From contig NC_087065.1 of NCBI RefSeq assembly GCF_963678635.1, positions 67,055,374-67,119,373 on the forward strand: a DNA stretch of 64,000 nt, read 5' to 3'. Shown here piece by piece: positions 10,481 through 21,631 of this stretch. The notes under the pieces were generated by a model, which saw only the letters and a program-made list of their open reading frames with translations, was not told where the DNA came from and searched no databases. The number at the start of each line of letters is the position of its first letter. The stretch's first letter is position 1. A program made the translations under genes and the position numbers. The DNA comes from Symsagittifera roscoffensis (taxonomy: Eukaryota > Xenacoelomorpha > Acoela > Convolutidae).

Positions 10481-12353
10481 TTTGAAATTCAACTTTCTTT
10501 AATATTTTAGATTGTCGGATGAATGTTTTATAATCTTTACGTGGTTGATTTCTACGTCTGGATGATTCTCTATGCGTAGATTTTTCTTTCTGTTCTTGTG
10601 GCAAGATTTTTTCTATCATTTTTCTATTTTTTCTTTCTTTTTCTAAATTATCTGAATTTAGTGTGTTTGCGTCTTTGTGAATTCTGTCTTGTTTTTGAAT
10701 TTATGTATGTTGATTTTTATTAGTTTCATTTATTTCTGGTTCTATTTGTGTGCTATTTTGAATGAATTTTAAACCGGTGAAGAATTATAGTTGGGTTATT
10801 TCGCGTAAAGCGTATTCTTTCGGGTAATAAGGTAATAAATTGTTTCTGTGTTGAACAATTTCCTTTTTTTGGTGTCTATAGGTATATATGTTACTTCAGT
10901 TGGCTTAGCAATTATTTGGTAGGGTCCTTTTCGAAGAGGTTGTAATTTTTTAGAGATTCTTTTTTGTGTTTGGAAATTCGGTACTAAAACAAATGTTCCT
11001 ATTTTTAAATCGGTGGCTGGCGTAAATCGCTGATTAATTTGGGTATTGATTTTTTTTCGTTGTAACAATTTCTTTGTAACTTTTCGGTAGATTTCATTAT
11101 GCTTTTTATCTCTGTTTAAAATCCATTCGGTGTGTGTACCGGAGGCTAGTTTGAGAATTTGTGGGTGATGAAAATGATCTTTATCATGTGTGTGTAATGG
11201 TAGATTATAGCATATTGAATCTTTATTTGGTTTGCAATGTCCTTGTGCATTTTTATGTGCATTTGCGGTGAACATAATTGGTTTTCTTGTTTTTGGTTAA
11301 AAACCATTTCATATGGTGACATTCCTAAAATTGTCGTTATTTGTGAATTGCATGATAATGGGAATAATTTTACATCTGTTGACCATTCTGTGTATCGTGT
11401 ATCTTTTCCATTTATGATACATCTAAGGTATTCTTGTAATGAACGGTTCATACCTTCGACTAATCCATTTGTCCAAGGTGCATGAGATGTACGTGGTTTA
11501 TGTTTAATATTGTATAGGTGACATAATGTAATGATTTCATTGTTAATGAATTCTGTACCATTATCCGTTTCTAGAATTTCTGGTAGCCCAAATTTTTTTA
11601 TCCAGTGTTCGTAGAGTGTTGTGTAAGCGTAATAAGGGTTACAATGTGGTACTGGGTTTAGTGCTACATAATGTGTAAATGCGTCAACAATGACCATAAT
11701 GTAGGAGTTTCCTTCTGAAGATAGAGAAATTGGTCCTTTTGTGTCAAATGTTATTCTGTGATTGAAGTATAGACTTTGTCCTTTAAAATCTTGTTTTTGT
11801 GCTATTTGTTTCTGATTTGGGTAAGGTTTGTTTAATTGACATATTATACAATCATTGCAAAATACATTGGTGCGTTTGGAAAACATAAATTTTTTGTGAA
11901 AAATTTGAATATGTTTTTTCTGATCCGGAGTGTCCGTTTGCATTTTGTGTATGAGAAATGTTAAATGCTATTAATATCATACTTAAGGGAAGACAGGGGA
12001 CTTTAGAATCATCTAATTGATATTCTAAAAGATCTGTGTTTTCGTTGATTGTTGTATTATTAAATTTTCAAAAATATCGGAGAAGTGTTTTATTTCCTAA
12101 AATTGTGGTATCAGCTTTTGTTGGTTTTGTTTTATATTTGTGCCATGATTTGAGTTGTCGTATTACTGGGTCTAAATTTTGATATCGTTTCAAAAGTTCA
12201 AGTGCGATTTTTTCTGTTGGTGGGAGAAAAAAATATTGTCAGTTTCTAGTTTTGATAGGAGAATTGTGTCAAGTGGGTCATGAAGGTTAAAAACTTGGTT
12301 TATCGTATATTTTGTGTCTTTTGTTTGTGGTCCTGATAAATTTATTTTATCGG
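10480..12353 (-). pseudogene. pol: Element A integrase with GPY/F-like C-terminus
   Basis: Integrase inserts the cDNA into the genome. The zinc-binding end (CNDC near 11850) is followed by the catalytic core with FDTKGP, TDNGTEF and GLVEGMNR, giving the D, D, E triad. The C-terminal part has LRKGPYQI, the GPY/F module typical of Ty3/gypsy integrases, then a Lys/Arg-rich tail to about 10480. One extra base near 11270, compared with element B, shifts the frame between core and C-terminus. The N-terminal zinc-finger part (11944-12350) is also out of frame. All catalytic residues remain. Confidence 0.85.
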
Positions 12354-13058
12354 TTAAATTTTATTTTTCAATGAGTGGAAAACGGTCTTTTTTCTGTGAA
12401 TCTGTGAATGTTGTTTGACTTTTTTTTGTTGAGTGTTGATTTTTATCCATTGTGAGTGTGGGATTGGTTTAAATGTTGATGTGCCTAATAAATCAACTTC
12501 ATAGTGATTATTTTGACAATCTAGATAGAGTGGGAAAAGTTGTAAATTTTTTATTTGTGATTGATTAATATCAGTTTTTACTGCATATTTACATTCTAGT
12601 CGGGGTGATGTTTCGTCTTTTGCGAGATAGAATTTAATATTTTTTGGTATTTCGACTGTAGTTTTTCGTGTAAGTAATTCTGGTGGTGTATTTCTACTTA
12701 ACGTGTCTGGTAATGCAAGGTTTTTTCCTGCTGTCCAAACTATGAGAAGGTTCGGGAATTTCATTAGACTTAATTGAAATCTATAAACTCCATGATTTGG
12801 ATTTAATTTTTGTGTAAAAAGAAAAATATTAGTTTTATGATCTGTGAATAAAACTGTTGGATGTTTTGATCCAAGTATCAGAAATTCGTATTCTGTAAGT
12901 TTATAAGTTATAGCTGTACACTCTCTCATTAGTGTGGAGAATCGTAATTCAGCTTGTGTAAAAAGTTGTGAATTTGCTGATATTAGATTCATTTTATTCG
13001 TTCCACTATGTGATTGTAATAATGCTGCGTCGATGCCGAAATTTGAAGCATCGCACAT
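12354..13058 (-). pseudogene. pol: Element A RNase H domain
   Basis: Begins MCDASNF and carries STLMREC and FTDH, the usual motifs of the Ty3/gypsy RNase H that degrades the RNA template. A tail of about 100 residues leads toward integrase (DTLSR, then LAKDETSPRL). This stretch is open, but the frame is lost both upstream (13070-13370) and downstream. Confidence 0.85.
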
Positions 13059-14520
13059 AGTGTAAATTGGTTGATTTGTGTCTGGAATTGTATTTGATGT
13101 TTGTTCTATTGAGAGTTTTTTTTTTCTTCAAATCTTTTTGATGTTAAGTGGTCCATTCAAAATTATTCTGTTGTCTAAGGATGTTATAAAAGGGTCTTAA
13201 GTATAATTGCGTTTTGTAAACATATATACTTAAGAAATTTAACATTCCAGGGAATTCTTGAATTTTCTTTTTGTTTGTTGGTGGCTGAAGTTTTTGAATT
13301 GCGTCAATGCGTGATTTTAGTGGAGTAATAGTGTTTCGTTCGATGTTATGTCCTAAAAAATTTACTCGTGTTAAAAAAAAAGTGATTTATCTGGAGCTGT
13401 TTTGAGATTTTCGTTTTGAAGGATTTCATGATATTGTTCTAAAACTGTGAACATTTCGTCTTTAGTTTTTGATTGCATAAACACATCGTCTAAATATGTG
13501 ATTGCGTTTTTCTTTAGTATTAGTGGTCGAAAAATTTTACTCATGAAAGCTGAAAAAGCTGCTGGTCCTATGGATATTCCATAGAATAATCTATTAAATT
13601 CGTATTGTTGATTTCCAATAACGAAATGCGTTAGACGTCGTGACTGTTCGTCTAATGGCATTTGGTTATAAGCACTGTTCATGTCTGCGGTTGTGAAGTA
13701 TTTTCCATTAATTTTTGTTGAGATTACTTGTATTGATTCAATAGGCCAATTGCATTTAGATTCATCAATTAGTGAATTGAGATATCTAGCGTCTAGAACT
13801 ATTTTAAGTGATTCGCCTTTTGCTAGAATGATAACAGGGTTGATAAATGTGTTACCTTTTGGTTGTTCTTCTTTATTAACTGGTGATATAATTTCGTATT
13901 GTTCTAAAATGTTTAGTAATCTGTTGACTTTGTCGTGTAAGTTAATTGGTACTTTGCTTGCTCTTTGTTTTTTGAAGACTGCGTCTGGTTTCAATGGAAG
14001 GTGTAGGGATGAACTGACTTTTCCTCCGTCAAATTTTGATGTTGCGTTGACTAATGAATATTTTGTGCTAACATCTCAAATTCATTTTGTGTTATTTTTG
14101 AATGTTGAAATTAAACATGGTTAAAAATTTCTGTTGGTCTTTTGTATAATTTGTTATATCAAAAGTAGGTTTGAAATATAGAATTTTTGTAAAAAAGCCT
14201 GTATTTCTTTTTTCATTACTTATTATACTATTTATAGATAATTCTTCATTAAGAGTTGTGGATTGACAGATATCGAGTAGTTGTAATATATTATTAACTC
14301 TGTATGCTATTTCACAGGTGAAGTTGTTGCGTTTGTTTCACAATATCCTAATAATCCTAGGGGTAATGTTACTTTATTTGGTGTATTATTATATACGTCT
14401 AGTGAAATAAAATCTGAATTTTTGTTCCTTTCGTATTTGAATGATGAGATTGTGATTTTGAAAAATTTGTGAATTGGTCTAAATTCAAAATCTGACATAA
14501 AGAATTGTTGTCTATTTTGA
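13059..14520 (-). pseudogene. pol: Element A reverse transcriptase
   Basis: The linker after protease (MSDFEF... near 14498) is followed by the RT fingers-palm region 13994-13371. Motifs seen are TTADMNSAYNQM (first catalytic Asp), LFYGISIGPAAF, and YLDDVFMQ (catalytic Asp pair). The thumb/connection part 13370-13060 (LGHN, TPLKSR) is shifted out of frame at a run of A residues near 13372-13381; element B reads smoothly there. This is the only RT core in the window, because element B has deleted the corresponding region. Confidence 0.88.
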
Positions 14521-14799
14521 CTTTTGCTGTATTGATGAACTTGTGTTTATGGAGAAATTATATATAGTTCCTGATAGTGGTTTCAGGTGTCTTTGTTCTT
14601 CATTATAAATGGGGTAGAGTTTGGAGAAGAATGGTGGTTGTTTGTTTAATCTTTGAAAAAATGTTAAAGCTGTGTTCTTCATTTTTGTATATTTGTCCTT
14701 TATGTGTAATTTACTATTTAATATAATTATTGTTAGTATATATTTAGTAATACATGGTATGCCAATAATATTGTGTTTAATATCGGTAATGTGAAATGT

Positions 14800-15330
14800 T
14801 TATTTGAATGGTTTTTTCAGAATTTTGTTTTGTTCCATTGTTCTTGTGGGAACAAGGAATAATTGAATTTTTCCATAATTTGTTAACATTGATCCTTGTG
14901 CTGTTGCTAATTTACTCGATGTTTCTACAGGTTTTAAATTTGGGTGTAATAATCTGATTTCATTCCATGTAGGGATATTAATGATGTTTGATTCTGCGCC
15001 TGAGTCGATTAAAAAATCAATTTCAAGATCTGGTGGTTGAAATTCTTTGTTTTTGTGGTTTTCTAAGAGAAATTGGATTGTCCAAATTTTTTCTCGTGGC
15101 TGTTCTTTTTGTATATTTTGGTATATGTGATTTGTAGTTGAGTTTTGTACGTTGTCTTTGTCAGGTAGATTTTCCGTGTTAATTTTGTTTACTTCCTGGG
15201 TTGTTTGTCTATCATTACTATTTGGTCCTAAATAGTAGTTATTGAGAAGTTCTAATTGGTTTTCATATATGTGTGAACTAAAGGGTTCTTCATATGTGAT
15301 TGATTCATAGTCGTTTTTGACAGATATCAT
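14800..15330 (-). pseudogene. pro: Element A aspartic protease
   Basis: The reading frame continues from the nucleocapsid region and includes the retropepsin motif LIDSGAES near residue 110, followed by TAQGS and YGKIQLFLVP. The enzyme would cut the Gag-Pol polyprotein. The frame stops at 14800, before the linker and RT, which lie in another frame. I cannot tell whether that is a programmed shift or decay. Confidence 0.8.
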
Positions 15331-15399
15331 ATTAATTAAAATGTTATTATCGGTATCACTTTCACTGTCTGTTGATTCGCAATTTATGTGATTTACTTG

Positions 15400-16380
15400 T
15401 AATTCGATATTTTCTGTGTTATCGATACCTGGGGGGTCTGAAGTTATTTCTTCATTTGTTTGTACTTGATTAATATGTCTTTGGTATTTTGGTGTATTAC
15501 TTCTATGTCGATACTGAGAATCGGGATAACGATTAATATTCCTATGAGGTGATTGGGAATAATTTCTATATCGATTGTTATCAGTTGAATTTCGATTTTG
15601 TGAGTTATTTCTTGATCTGTTCTGGTGATTGTCATTTGATCTTTGATAGTTTGATCTGTTGTATTAGTTATTCCGTGATCTGTTGTTTGGATAACTATTA
15701 TTACGGTTGTTGGAGTAACTTCTATTTCTATTGTTTGAATAGTTTCTATTTCTATTATTTGAATAGTTTCTACTTCTATTATATGATGAATTTCGTGATT
15801 GATTGTTGGAATAATTTCTTTTTCCGATTGATTGTGAACTGGATGGTGAAACAAATTGTGTTGAATTCGAATTTGATCGTGGGTAGTTGTTTCGACTATT
15901 CGATCGGCTATATCTATTTTGTGAGAAATTTCGTGAATTTCTTTGTTCGGGTGATCTACCTCTATAACTAGAGTTATATGGTGATTGATTTCTAGAATAG
16001 TTTTGATTGCTTGGAAGTGGTTTTCTAGAGCTATTTCTACTATATACGTTTTTGTTTGGTAGATTTTGATCTTTTTCATGTATTGATAAAATGATTTATT
16101 TGGTTCTTTGTGTTTTGGAGGTTTATTTTGGTTGTCTTGCTGTTTTTGTCTACATTCAGAAATAATGTGTCCGTATCGTCCACAATAATTATACCATTTC
16201 TTGAAAGATGGTTTGCCTTTATAATTTGGGTTTCTTTCATAGATGTTTAAAATTTCAGTGATTTTTTCAGATAGGTCTACATCTAATTCCTGTATATTGT
16301 TAATATGCGTAGTTTTTGTTTCAATACGATTAACATATTGTAACTTTAAATTCTTGGTTTCTTCGAGTTTCATTGTGATT
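15400..16380 (-). pseudogene. gag: Element A nucleocapsid: zinc knuckle plus Arg/Asn/Ser-rich tail
   Basis: A knuckle-like segment (GRYGHIISEC) lies near 16150-16200, but its first Cys is Tyr here (WYNYC), whereas element B has WCNYC. It is followed by some 200 residues built of short repeats such as NYSNNRNR, SRNNS and QNRNS, a basic RNA-binding tail. A frameshift near 16070 separates knuckle and tail. The tail is in the same frame as the protease. Confidence 0.7.
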
Positions 16381-16564
16381 TCTGCTTATTCTAGTTTATC
16401 GACTAGTTTTCTGAAATCTAGATCTGGTTCTCGAATTGAGGAAGGATGAGATGCTCTTTTCTTTATAGCAATTTTCCTTAGTTGTGGTGTTAAGGTCATC
16501 ATTAAAATTTCTGTCATTTTTGTATTCTTATAGTCATGCGTATTAAGTGAATATGCTTTTCAAA

Positions 16565-18717
16565 CTAGTGTTTCGATTCTAATTGTTTTATAGTTTCGTT
16601 TGGTAATCTGCGAATTTCATTACACAAAACTCTTTGATGTTGTTTGTTTCTTTCAGAATCAAACATTTTTAAAAATTCTTGTGTAAACCTTTTCCAATCT
16701 GATTTTATTTCTATAGGTAGTACTGAAAACCATTTTTGTGCTGCGCCATCTAGTGTTGTTTGTATCAACGCTGTGCGTTGATGTATCCAATTTTGATGGA
16801 GTAGTGTTTTTATTGGTTCAGGTCATTTAATCAAAATTGGTTCAAAATTAAATTTGCTGTAACTGCGTTTACGTAACCTTCTACTGAATATTCAGAGTCT
16901 GTTCCTGTGAATACCATGAGTGGTTTGTTTGATGTTATTGACGATCCTCCCATGAGGTATGGATTCATCGTCATTTGTAGTGATTCTGCGGCATTTGGTA
17001 TTTGTGAAAGATTTGTCAATTGATTTTTTGTAAATTCATGTTGTTGTAGATATTATGGTAATCGGATTTCATTTTGCATTTGGTTCGGTTGATACGAATG
17101 CATAGTCATTGCGTTTTGTGATTGTATCGGTTGAAAAGATTGTGTATTATATGAATTTGGCATTTGTGGTGGTTGTTGGTTTTGAATAACTAGTGGGTTT
17201 TCAGGAAAAATTTTCTTATATTGAGGTCGTGGTGGTTTTTGTGTACGATACTCTTGTGTGTATGGTGCAAAAATATCTGGTTGTAAATAATCATCGTCAG
17301 ATGATAGATGATCCATATGGTGAGGTGTTTGCTTTCTATTTTTGTTTTGTTGAAAAAATGGATAATTTTCACTATGATCCTGTGGAGTTTACTGATTAGA
17401 TTGAAAATTTAATGAATTGTTTGTCGTCATTGGTTTATCCCAATAGTGAGAACATACATGATTATTATTAGTTTTTCGTGGAGAGTGGTTTGTCTTTGAT
17501 GGGTGTGTATAATTATAATTGTGTTCTGCAAAATTACTTCTTTTGAATAACTTTCTTGGTTTTGGCGGTCTTGTCATTGGTCTAAATGTTTGATAATCCA
17601 TATGTGAATATTTAGGAGCAAAAGTGGCTGAGAGTTTTACGGTTGATTGTAATGTTATTTGTGGTGATGTTGCTTTATTATTTTTTGGTGTTGTTAAAAG
17701 GGATGTATTGGTGAGATACTTTGTTGCGTAGTTGTTACTTTTGTGTGGAAAATTTCTTCCTTTATGTAGTGTGATTGTGTTTGAATATCTTGCTGTGTAA
17801 GATTTCGAGTTCCATTGAGGTTTTCATTATGTATTACCGTTCAGTTTAAACTGTTGTTTTGTGTATCGGGTAAAAAAGTATTTTAATTTAAAGTTGTAGC
17901 GTCAATTATTAATGGTATTATTTTTATAAAATCTGGTTGAATAGATATTGTATCTATCGCTTGACTTGAGATATCAGCTGGGATGTTTATAAATAACGGA
18001 TGAGACCAATCAGGGTCCCAAACATAATCTTATTGTTCTGCAATGACAGTGTCGTCATTGTTACTTTGAGGTCTAAAGTTTTTTCTTGCTTGGCTAATTA
18101 AATCTAAATTATGTGTGAAATAATCGATTGTAAACCATGCTAGTATTTTTTGTAAACCATGTTTGGTATTTTTTAAACATCATTGTTGTAAAAATTTTCA
18201 CGTATTGCGTTTAAAAAAGTAGAAAATGCAGTGATTTCATTTCTGACTTTTGTGTGTTTAGATGTCTGGATCGGTGATGTACTTTGAACTTCTGTTGTTT
18301 CTAATATAGTTATATATGTATATATTATAGCAAAAACTTCATTTGTGAATATTGAATTTGCTCTTTGTGAGTTATGGTATTGGATATTTTTGATATATTC
18401 TGTGAATACTTTTGAAAATTCTGGATCAACATCGTCTGTTTGAATAACATATTTATCATTTCTTGGTGTACAGATTCCTATAGTGTAGATTCCATATTGT
18501 TGTGTTATTTTAGAGATATCTTTGAGGTAATGATCTATTATTTGTCGTTTGATTTTACATCTGGAAATTCTGTTTTATATGGACTGATTCCTGGTTCAAA
18601 TAAATTTATGAAAAAATTTTTACAAAATTTTATTTGTCCTCTATCATTTTCTGAATCTATGATGAAGGGGAAAGCGTGTTCGTAATCGAGACTTTCTTCA
18701 CTTTGAGTGTTGCTCAT
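16565..18717 (-). pseudogene. gag: Element A gag (capsid region), broken
   Basis: Gag forms the particle shell. ATG at 18717 (MSNTQSEES) starts a frame similar to the element B gag. The middle is Asn/Pro/Gln-rich. The C-terminal block around 16565-17019 has the Ty3/gypsy gag core: ESLQMTMNPY, FTGTDSEYSVE, TTLDGAAQKWFSVLP, FTQEFLKMF and NEIRRLPNE. At least four frame breaks interrupt it, among them near 18180, 17390, 17050 and 16820. Confidence 0.75.
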
Positions 18718-18758
18718 CTTTTCATTTGATGACTGTTTATAGATAATTATTAATGTGT

Positions 18759-19160
18759 TTAATTGGTTGACTCCAATTGTATAGATGTACTGGTTTGTGT
18801 TTGTGTTTCTTTTTTATTCTGTTTTTTTCCTTTTTTCGATGAAATTGTGTTTGTTTCTGAATCGGAAAAATATACTGGGTCCTGGATTGGATAAGTTTGA
18901 TTTATTGATCCTTCTACTTTGTATAGTGCATCGAGACTACTGACTTCTGATTCGGAAAATGCATTTCGGTGTTTTGAAAATCTTTTTCGTGTTATTTGTC
19001 TTTGCTTTCTAAGGATTGTTGTTTTTAGTGTTTGCCGTTTTGTGTGAATGTATTCAATTGTTTGTGTATGCGGGGTTATAAAAAGATAGTATTTTTGATT
19101 TTCAATTTGAAAATTGTGTATGACGATTGTTTGTTTATTTCCTAGATTTTTTAATGACAT
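18759..19160 (-). CDS. Element A ORF0 upstream of gag
   Basis: An intact 133-codon ORF starting MSLKNLGNK, strongly basic in the middle (KRQTLKTTILRKQRQ) and Ser/Thr/Lys-rich at the end. It ends 41 nt before the gag start in the leader RNA. In element B the same start (MSFKNLGNKQTIV) is present near 42890, but the frame is broken. Function unknown. It may be an accessory protein or an upstream ORF that limits gag translation. Confidence 0.45.
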   Translation of the reverse strand: MSLKNLGNKQTIVIHNFQIENQKYYLFITPHTQTIEYIHTKRQTLKTTILRKQRQITRKRFSKHRNAFSESEVSSLDALYKVEGSINQTYPIQDPVYFSDSETNTISSKKGKKQNKKETQTQTSTSIQLESTN

Positions 19161-19502
19161 AAGGTTTAGGATGATGGATGCAATGTTGTTTGTAAGTGAT
19201 TTTAATATCCTAGACTGTTAGTCCTTACGATTTTTTGGTTAGCTTAGCCTGGGTCTTTTTATATAGGGTTGGAGAGAAAAATATTGATTCCGAAGAATGA
19301 TTTTTACTTTCTCGTGGCTAGTATAAGCTAAGTTGTTAACTTAATTAATCTTACTTAGGGGTAGTGATTGTGTTCAAGGGTTGGAGAATAGTAAATCAAT
19401 CCACAAGGTTCACGTATAATTAGAACGCAAGTAGTTCGTAAGATACTATTTTAAACTTACTATGTCTATGATTATCCTGGGTCGTATAAGAGGAGGGGTC
19501 AA

Positions 19503-19531
19503 GTGAAGGATGAATAACCGAAGTGCTTCAC
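19503..19531 (-). promoter_or_regulatory. Leader hairpin GTGAAG/CTTCAC
   Basis: GTGAAG at 19503-19508 can pair with CTTCAC at 19526-19531 across a 17-nt loop. Element B keeps both arms at 43242-43247 and 43265-43270 although the loop differs. Confidence 0.4.
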
Positions 19532-19630
19532 TGTTTAGCCTAATTTAAATGGTTAGTATTTGGAAAATTTCTATTAGTCCTGGGTCTTTTGAAAAGGTTG
19601 GAGAGTGAATCGACGTTTGAGGTCGTTAGA

Positions 19631-19752
19631 CACTTAATAAGTGGCTTGGGGAGAACAAAATTGTTCTGTTTGATCCAAGGATAAGCCTTGATGATCAGAT
19701 TAAAATTAAGAAAAGAAAATTAAATTAGATCCAAGGATAAGCCTTGATGATC
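19631..19752 (-). promoter_or_regulatory. Four-hairpin cluster in element A leader
   Basis: Consecutive inverted repeats: CACTT/AAGTG (19631-19643), AGAACA/TGTTCT (19652-19667), and two copies of a 25-nt unit with CAAGG/CCTTG arms (19672-19696 and 19728-19752). All four are kept in element B, with loop changes but intact arms. This resembles retroviral packaging or dimerisation signals in position and form. Confidence 0.5.
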
Positions 19753-20398
19753 TGGCTTAAGATTAAAAAGTTTTAGGGTTAAGAAATATAAAGTTTAAGA
19801 TTTTGAAAAAACAATTTGTGAATTTTAGTTTTGATGAAGTTAGTTGATTTATGATTGCCGTTATGTTTAGGTGATGAAGCTGGAACAACAAGATGATTGA
19901 TTTTTACTAACGATTTAATGTCATGCTACTAATTTTTATTTTTGTTTCGAATAAATTATTTTTTAAATGTGTTTTATATAGTACTGCAGTTGAAGAAACG
20001 ATTAGTGGTGTTTTTATCAATCGTTATTGAACATTAATAATTTATTTAGCGCCTGATAGATGCATTGAAGATTTTTCTTCAAGAACTTTATGTTTGCGAA
20101 TGAAAATCTAAATTCATTGCCATAAAAATTCTAAATATAAAAGTTTGTTGTGGCTTTTGCCGTACGATCATGAAACTATTCGGTAAGTTTCTCTGTAGTC
20201 GTATGTCGTCTCTTGTTCGAGGTCTGTTTCCAATACGTGGTTGTTCTCGTATTGTACGGAATAGCGGTTTTGATCTATTGAGTCGTAGAGACCATTCAAT
20301 TAAATTATTATCGTATAACATTTTGAAAATATTTTTGTCTATTTCTAATCTAATTTTTGTTAGTTATAAGCTAATTTGTTTTTTAAGGTCTTTTTCGA

Positions 20399-20415
20399 GA
20401 CTTATGGTCGCACCA
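20399..20415 (-). other. Primer-binding site of element A
   Basis: Starts 2 nt inside the 5' LTR. The minus-strand sequence is TGGTGCGACCATAAGTC, identical in element B. TGG matches the CCA end of a tRNA. I could not assign the tRNA species from memory. Confidence 0.65.
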
Positions 20416-20417
20416 GA

Positions 20418-20826
20418 TGCGTTTCGATATGGGGGTCTAACTCATAGAGTGATTTCGGATAGGGTACACCGTCTGCTCGTCACGCTATCTTATTTTCGGC
20501 CGGATAGATTCGTGCAACTTCTTAGTCTAATACCGATCCTAATCTTACTCTTATAACTAATAGTCTCAGAGTGTTTAACTAGTCTCTGCTAGGCTCAATA
20601 GATCTAGAGTATACTCGTATTGTTGCGGCAGCTGAAGTACTCGGGAGAGGCAACTATTTTCTAAGTTAAATTCAAATCTCTCTGGTGCTGAAATTACAAG
20701 TAATTTCAGCACTTACAAATAAGTGGGTAGTTATTTAGATGGATTGTGATTGGTTAATATTAAATACTTTACAGTGGTTAAATTTCTAAATTATAAATAA
20801 TAAAATGTAGTTTAGATCAGGTTCCA
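20418..20826 (-). repeat. Element A 5' LTR
   Basis: 409 bp, TG...CA. It contains a TATA-like TATAAGAG on the minus strand at 20548-20555, and the 28-nt palindrome at 20685-20712. It is adjacent to the primer-binding site, which fixes the orientation of the element. Confidence 0.92.
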
Positions 20827-20830
20827 ATGT
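20827..20830. repeat. Target site duplication of element A (right)
   Basis: ATGT, matching 1867-1870. Confidence 0.85.
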
Positions 20831-20857
20831 CTAAATTTTGTGCATAAAAGTATCTTG

Positions 20858-21002
20858 GGCTCTTTTTCCTTTTCCCCCCACTTGCAATTTTGGCTCTCCC
20901 CCCCCCCCCCCCCACCTCACCCAGCTTCAATATATAAGTGTAACGAGTGATTTTACGAGGTTGAGTATGAAGACCAAATATGCTAAAGGAAAAAGAGCTG
21001 TT
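20858..21002. mobile_element. MITE, family 1, internally shortened
   Basis: Starts GGCTCTTTTTCC and ends with a degenerate right repeat. The 8-bp duplication GTATCTTG is present at 20850-20857 and 21003-21010. Part of the interior is missing. It lies 440 bp upstream of the tetraspan gene start. Confidence 0.75.
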
Positions 21003-21441
21003 GTATCTTGTTTTATTAACCTTGCTACATGACGACTGGAATATAGCTACTTTTTCAATGGCACACAATTTTTGAGCTCCCTGACAAAATTTGGTTCGAA
21101 TTTAGGTCAAATTCAGATTGCGAAATTGCGGTAAAACAGCTGAAAATTTGAATCGCAACAGACCAAAAGTGCCCGCGCCATGAGAACTAATACAAAACCA
21201 CAGCTACAAAGTCAAGCTCACTTCTTTCCAAGTTTACAAATTGATCTAATACAGTATTTCGGTAAATCATACAGTGATCATTTCTCATCTAATTGGGTGA
21301 AGCGCTAACGTTAATTACCTACTTCAATTTTAATTTCGAAGTCTCAAAGTTGGGCCAGCGATTCTTATCAAGCAACCGATAAAGATCTGAAGTGTCTTTA
21401 TACTGTCTTTGAGGAAGAGAAACTAAACTAGTGCCATAGTC
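21003..21441 (+). other. Presumed 5' region of the tetraspan gene
   Basis: About 430 bp between the MITE and the first coding exon. It probably includes the 5' untranslated region and promoter. No TATA box or initiator could be defined. Confidence 0.35.
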
Positions 21442-21631
21442 ATGACTTGTGCGGGTGTGGTGATTGCCATAGGTCTGTTTTTAGTGGACATAGTCCTGGT
21501 GCTCATGATTTTGGGTGTGTGGGATCCTATCTATAAGATAGAGGGTGACAAGGTCGGCACCAAGATGACCTACAGTATATGGGGACCGTCTTTTTCTTAC
21601 AAAGATCACCATCGGAAAATGACGTTCAATG
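21442..21631 (+). CDS. Tetraspan gene exon 1
   Basis: ATG at 21442, first membrane segment and most of the first loop. The donor GTAAGT at 21632 is consensus. Ends in phase 1. Confidence 0.75.

Larger units (their letters stand above)
19161..20398 (-). promoter_or_regulatory. Element A 5' leader RNA region
   Basis: About 1.2 kb between primer-binding site and ORF0 with no long ORF. It carries several inverted repeats also present in element B, detailed in separate entries, and three related segments beginning CCTGGGTC (plus strand) near 19249, 19478 and 19588, in a position suited to packaging or translation control. Confidence 0.55.
1871..20826 (-). mobile_element. Element A: env-bearing Ty3/gypsy-like LTR retrotransposon, ~19.0 kb
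   Basis: Two 409-bp LTRs (TG...CA) bound the element. A 4-bp target duplication ATGT lies at 1867-1870 and 20827-20830. Order on the minus strand: 5' LTR, primer-binding site, ~1.2-kb leader, ORF0, gag with zinc knuckle, protease, RT, RNase H, integrase with GPY/F-like end, small membrane ORF, Pro/Ser/Thr-rich ORF, envelope-like ORF, large 3' ORF, structured 3' region, 3' LTR. The length is about twice that of a usual Ty3/gypsy element. The LTRs differ at 9 of 409 positions by my count, so the insertion is fairly young. Several frameshifts make this copy defective, but the RT and integrase catalytic motifs remain. Confidence 0.93.

Noticed and set aside
15549-15971. Plus-strand Tyr/Phe-rich ORF
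   Set aside because: It is the complement of the Arg/Asn/Ser repeats of the nucleocapsid tail; the same effect is seen at 39307-39588.
20418-21442. Element A LTR as promoter of the tetraspan gene
   Set aside because: The LTR is oriented to transcribe leftward, away from the gene, and a MITE lies between; no support for bidirectional activity.
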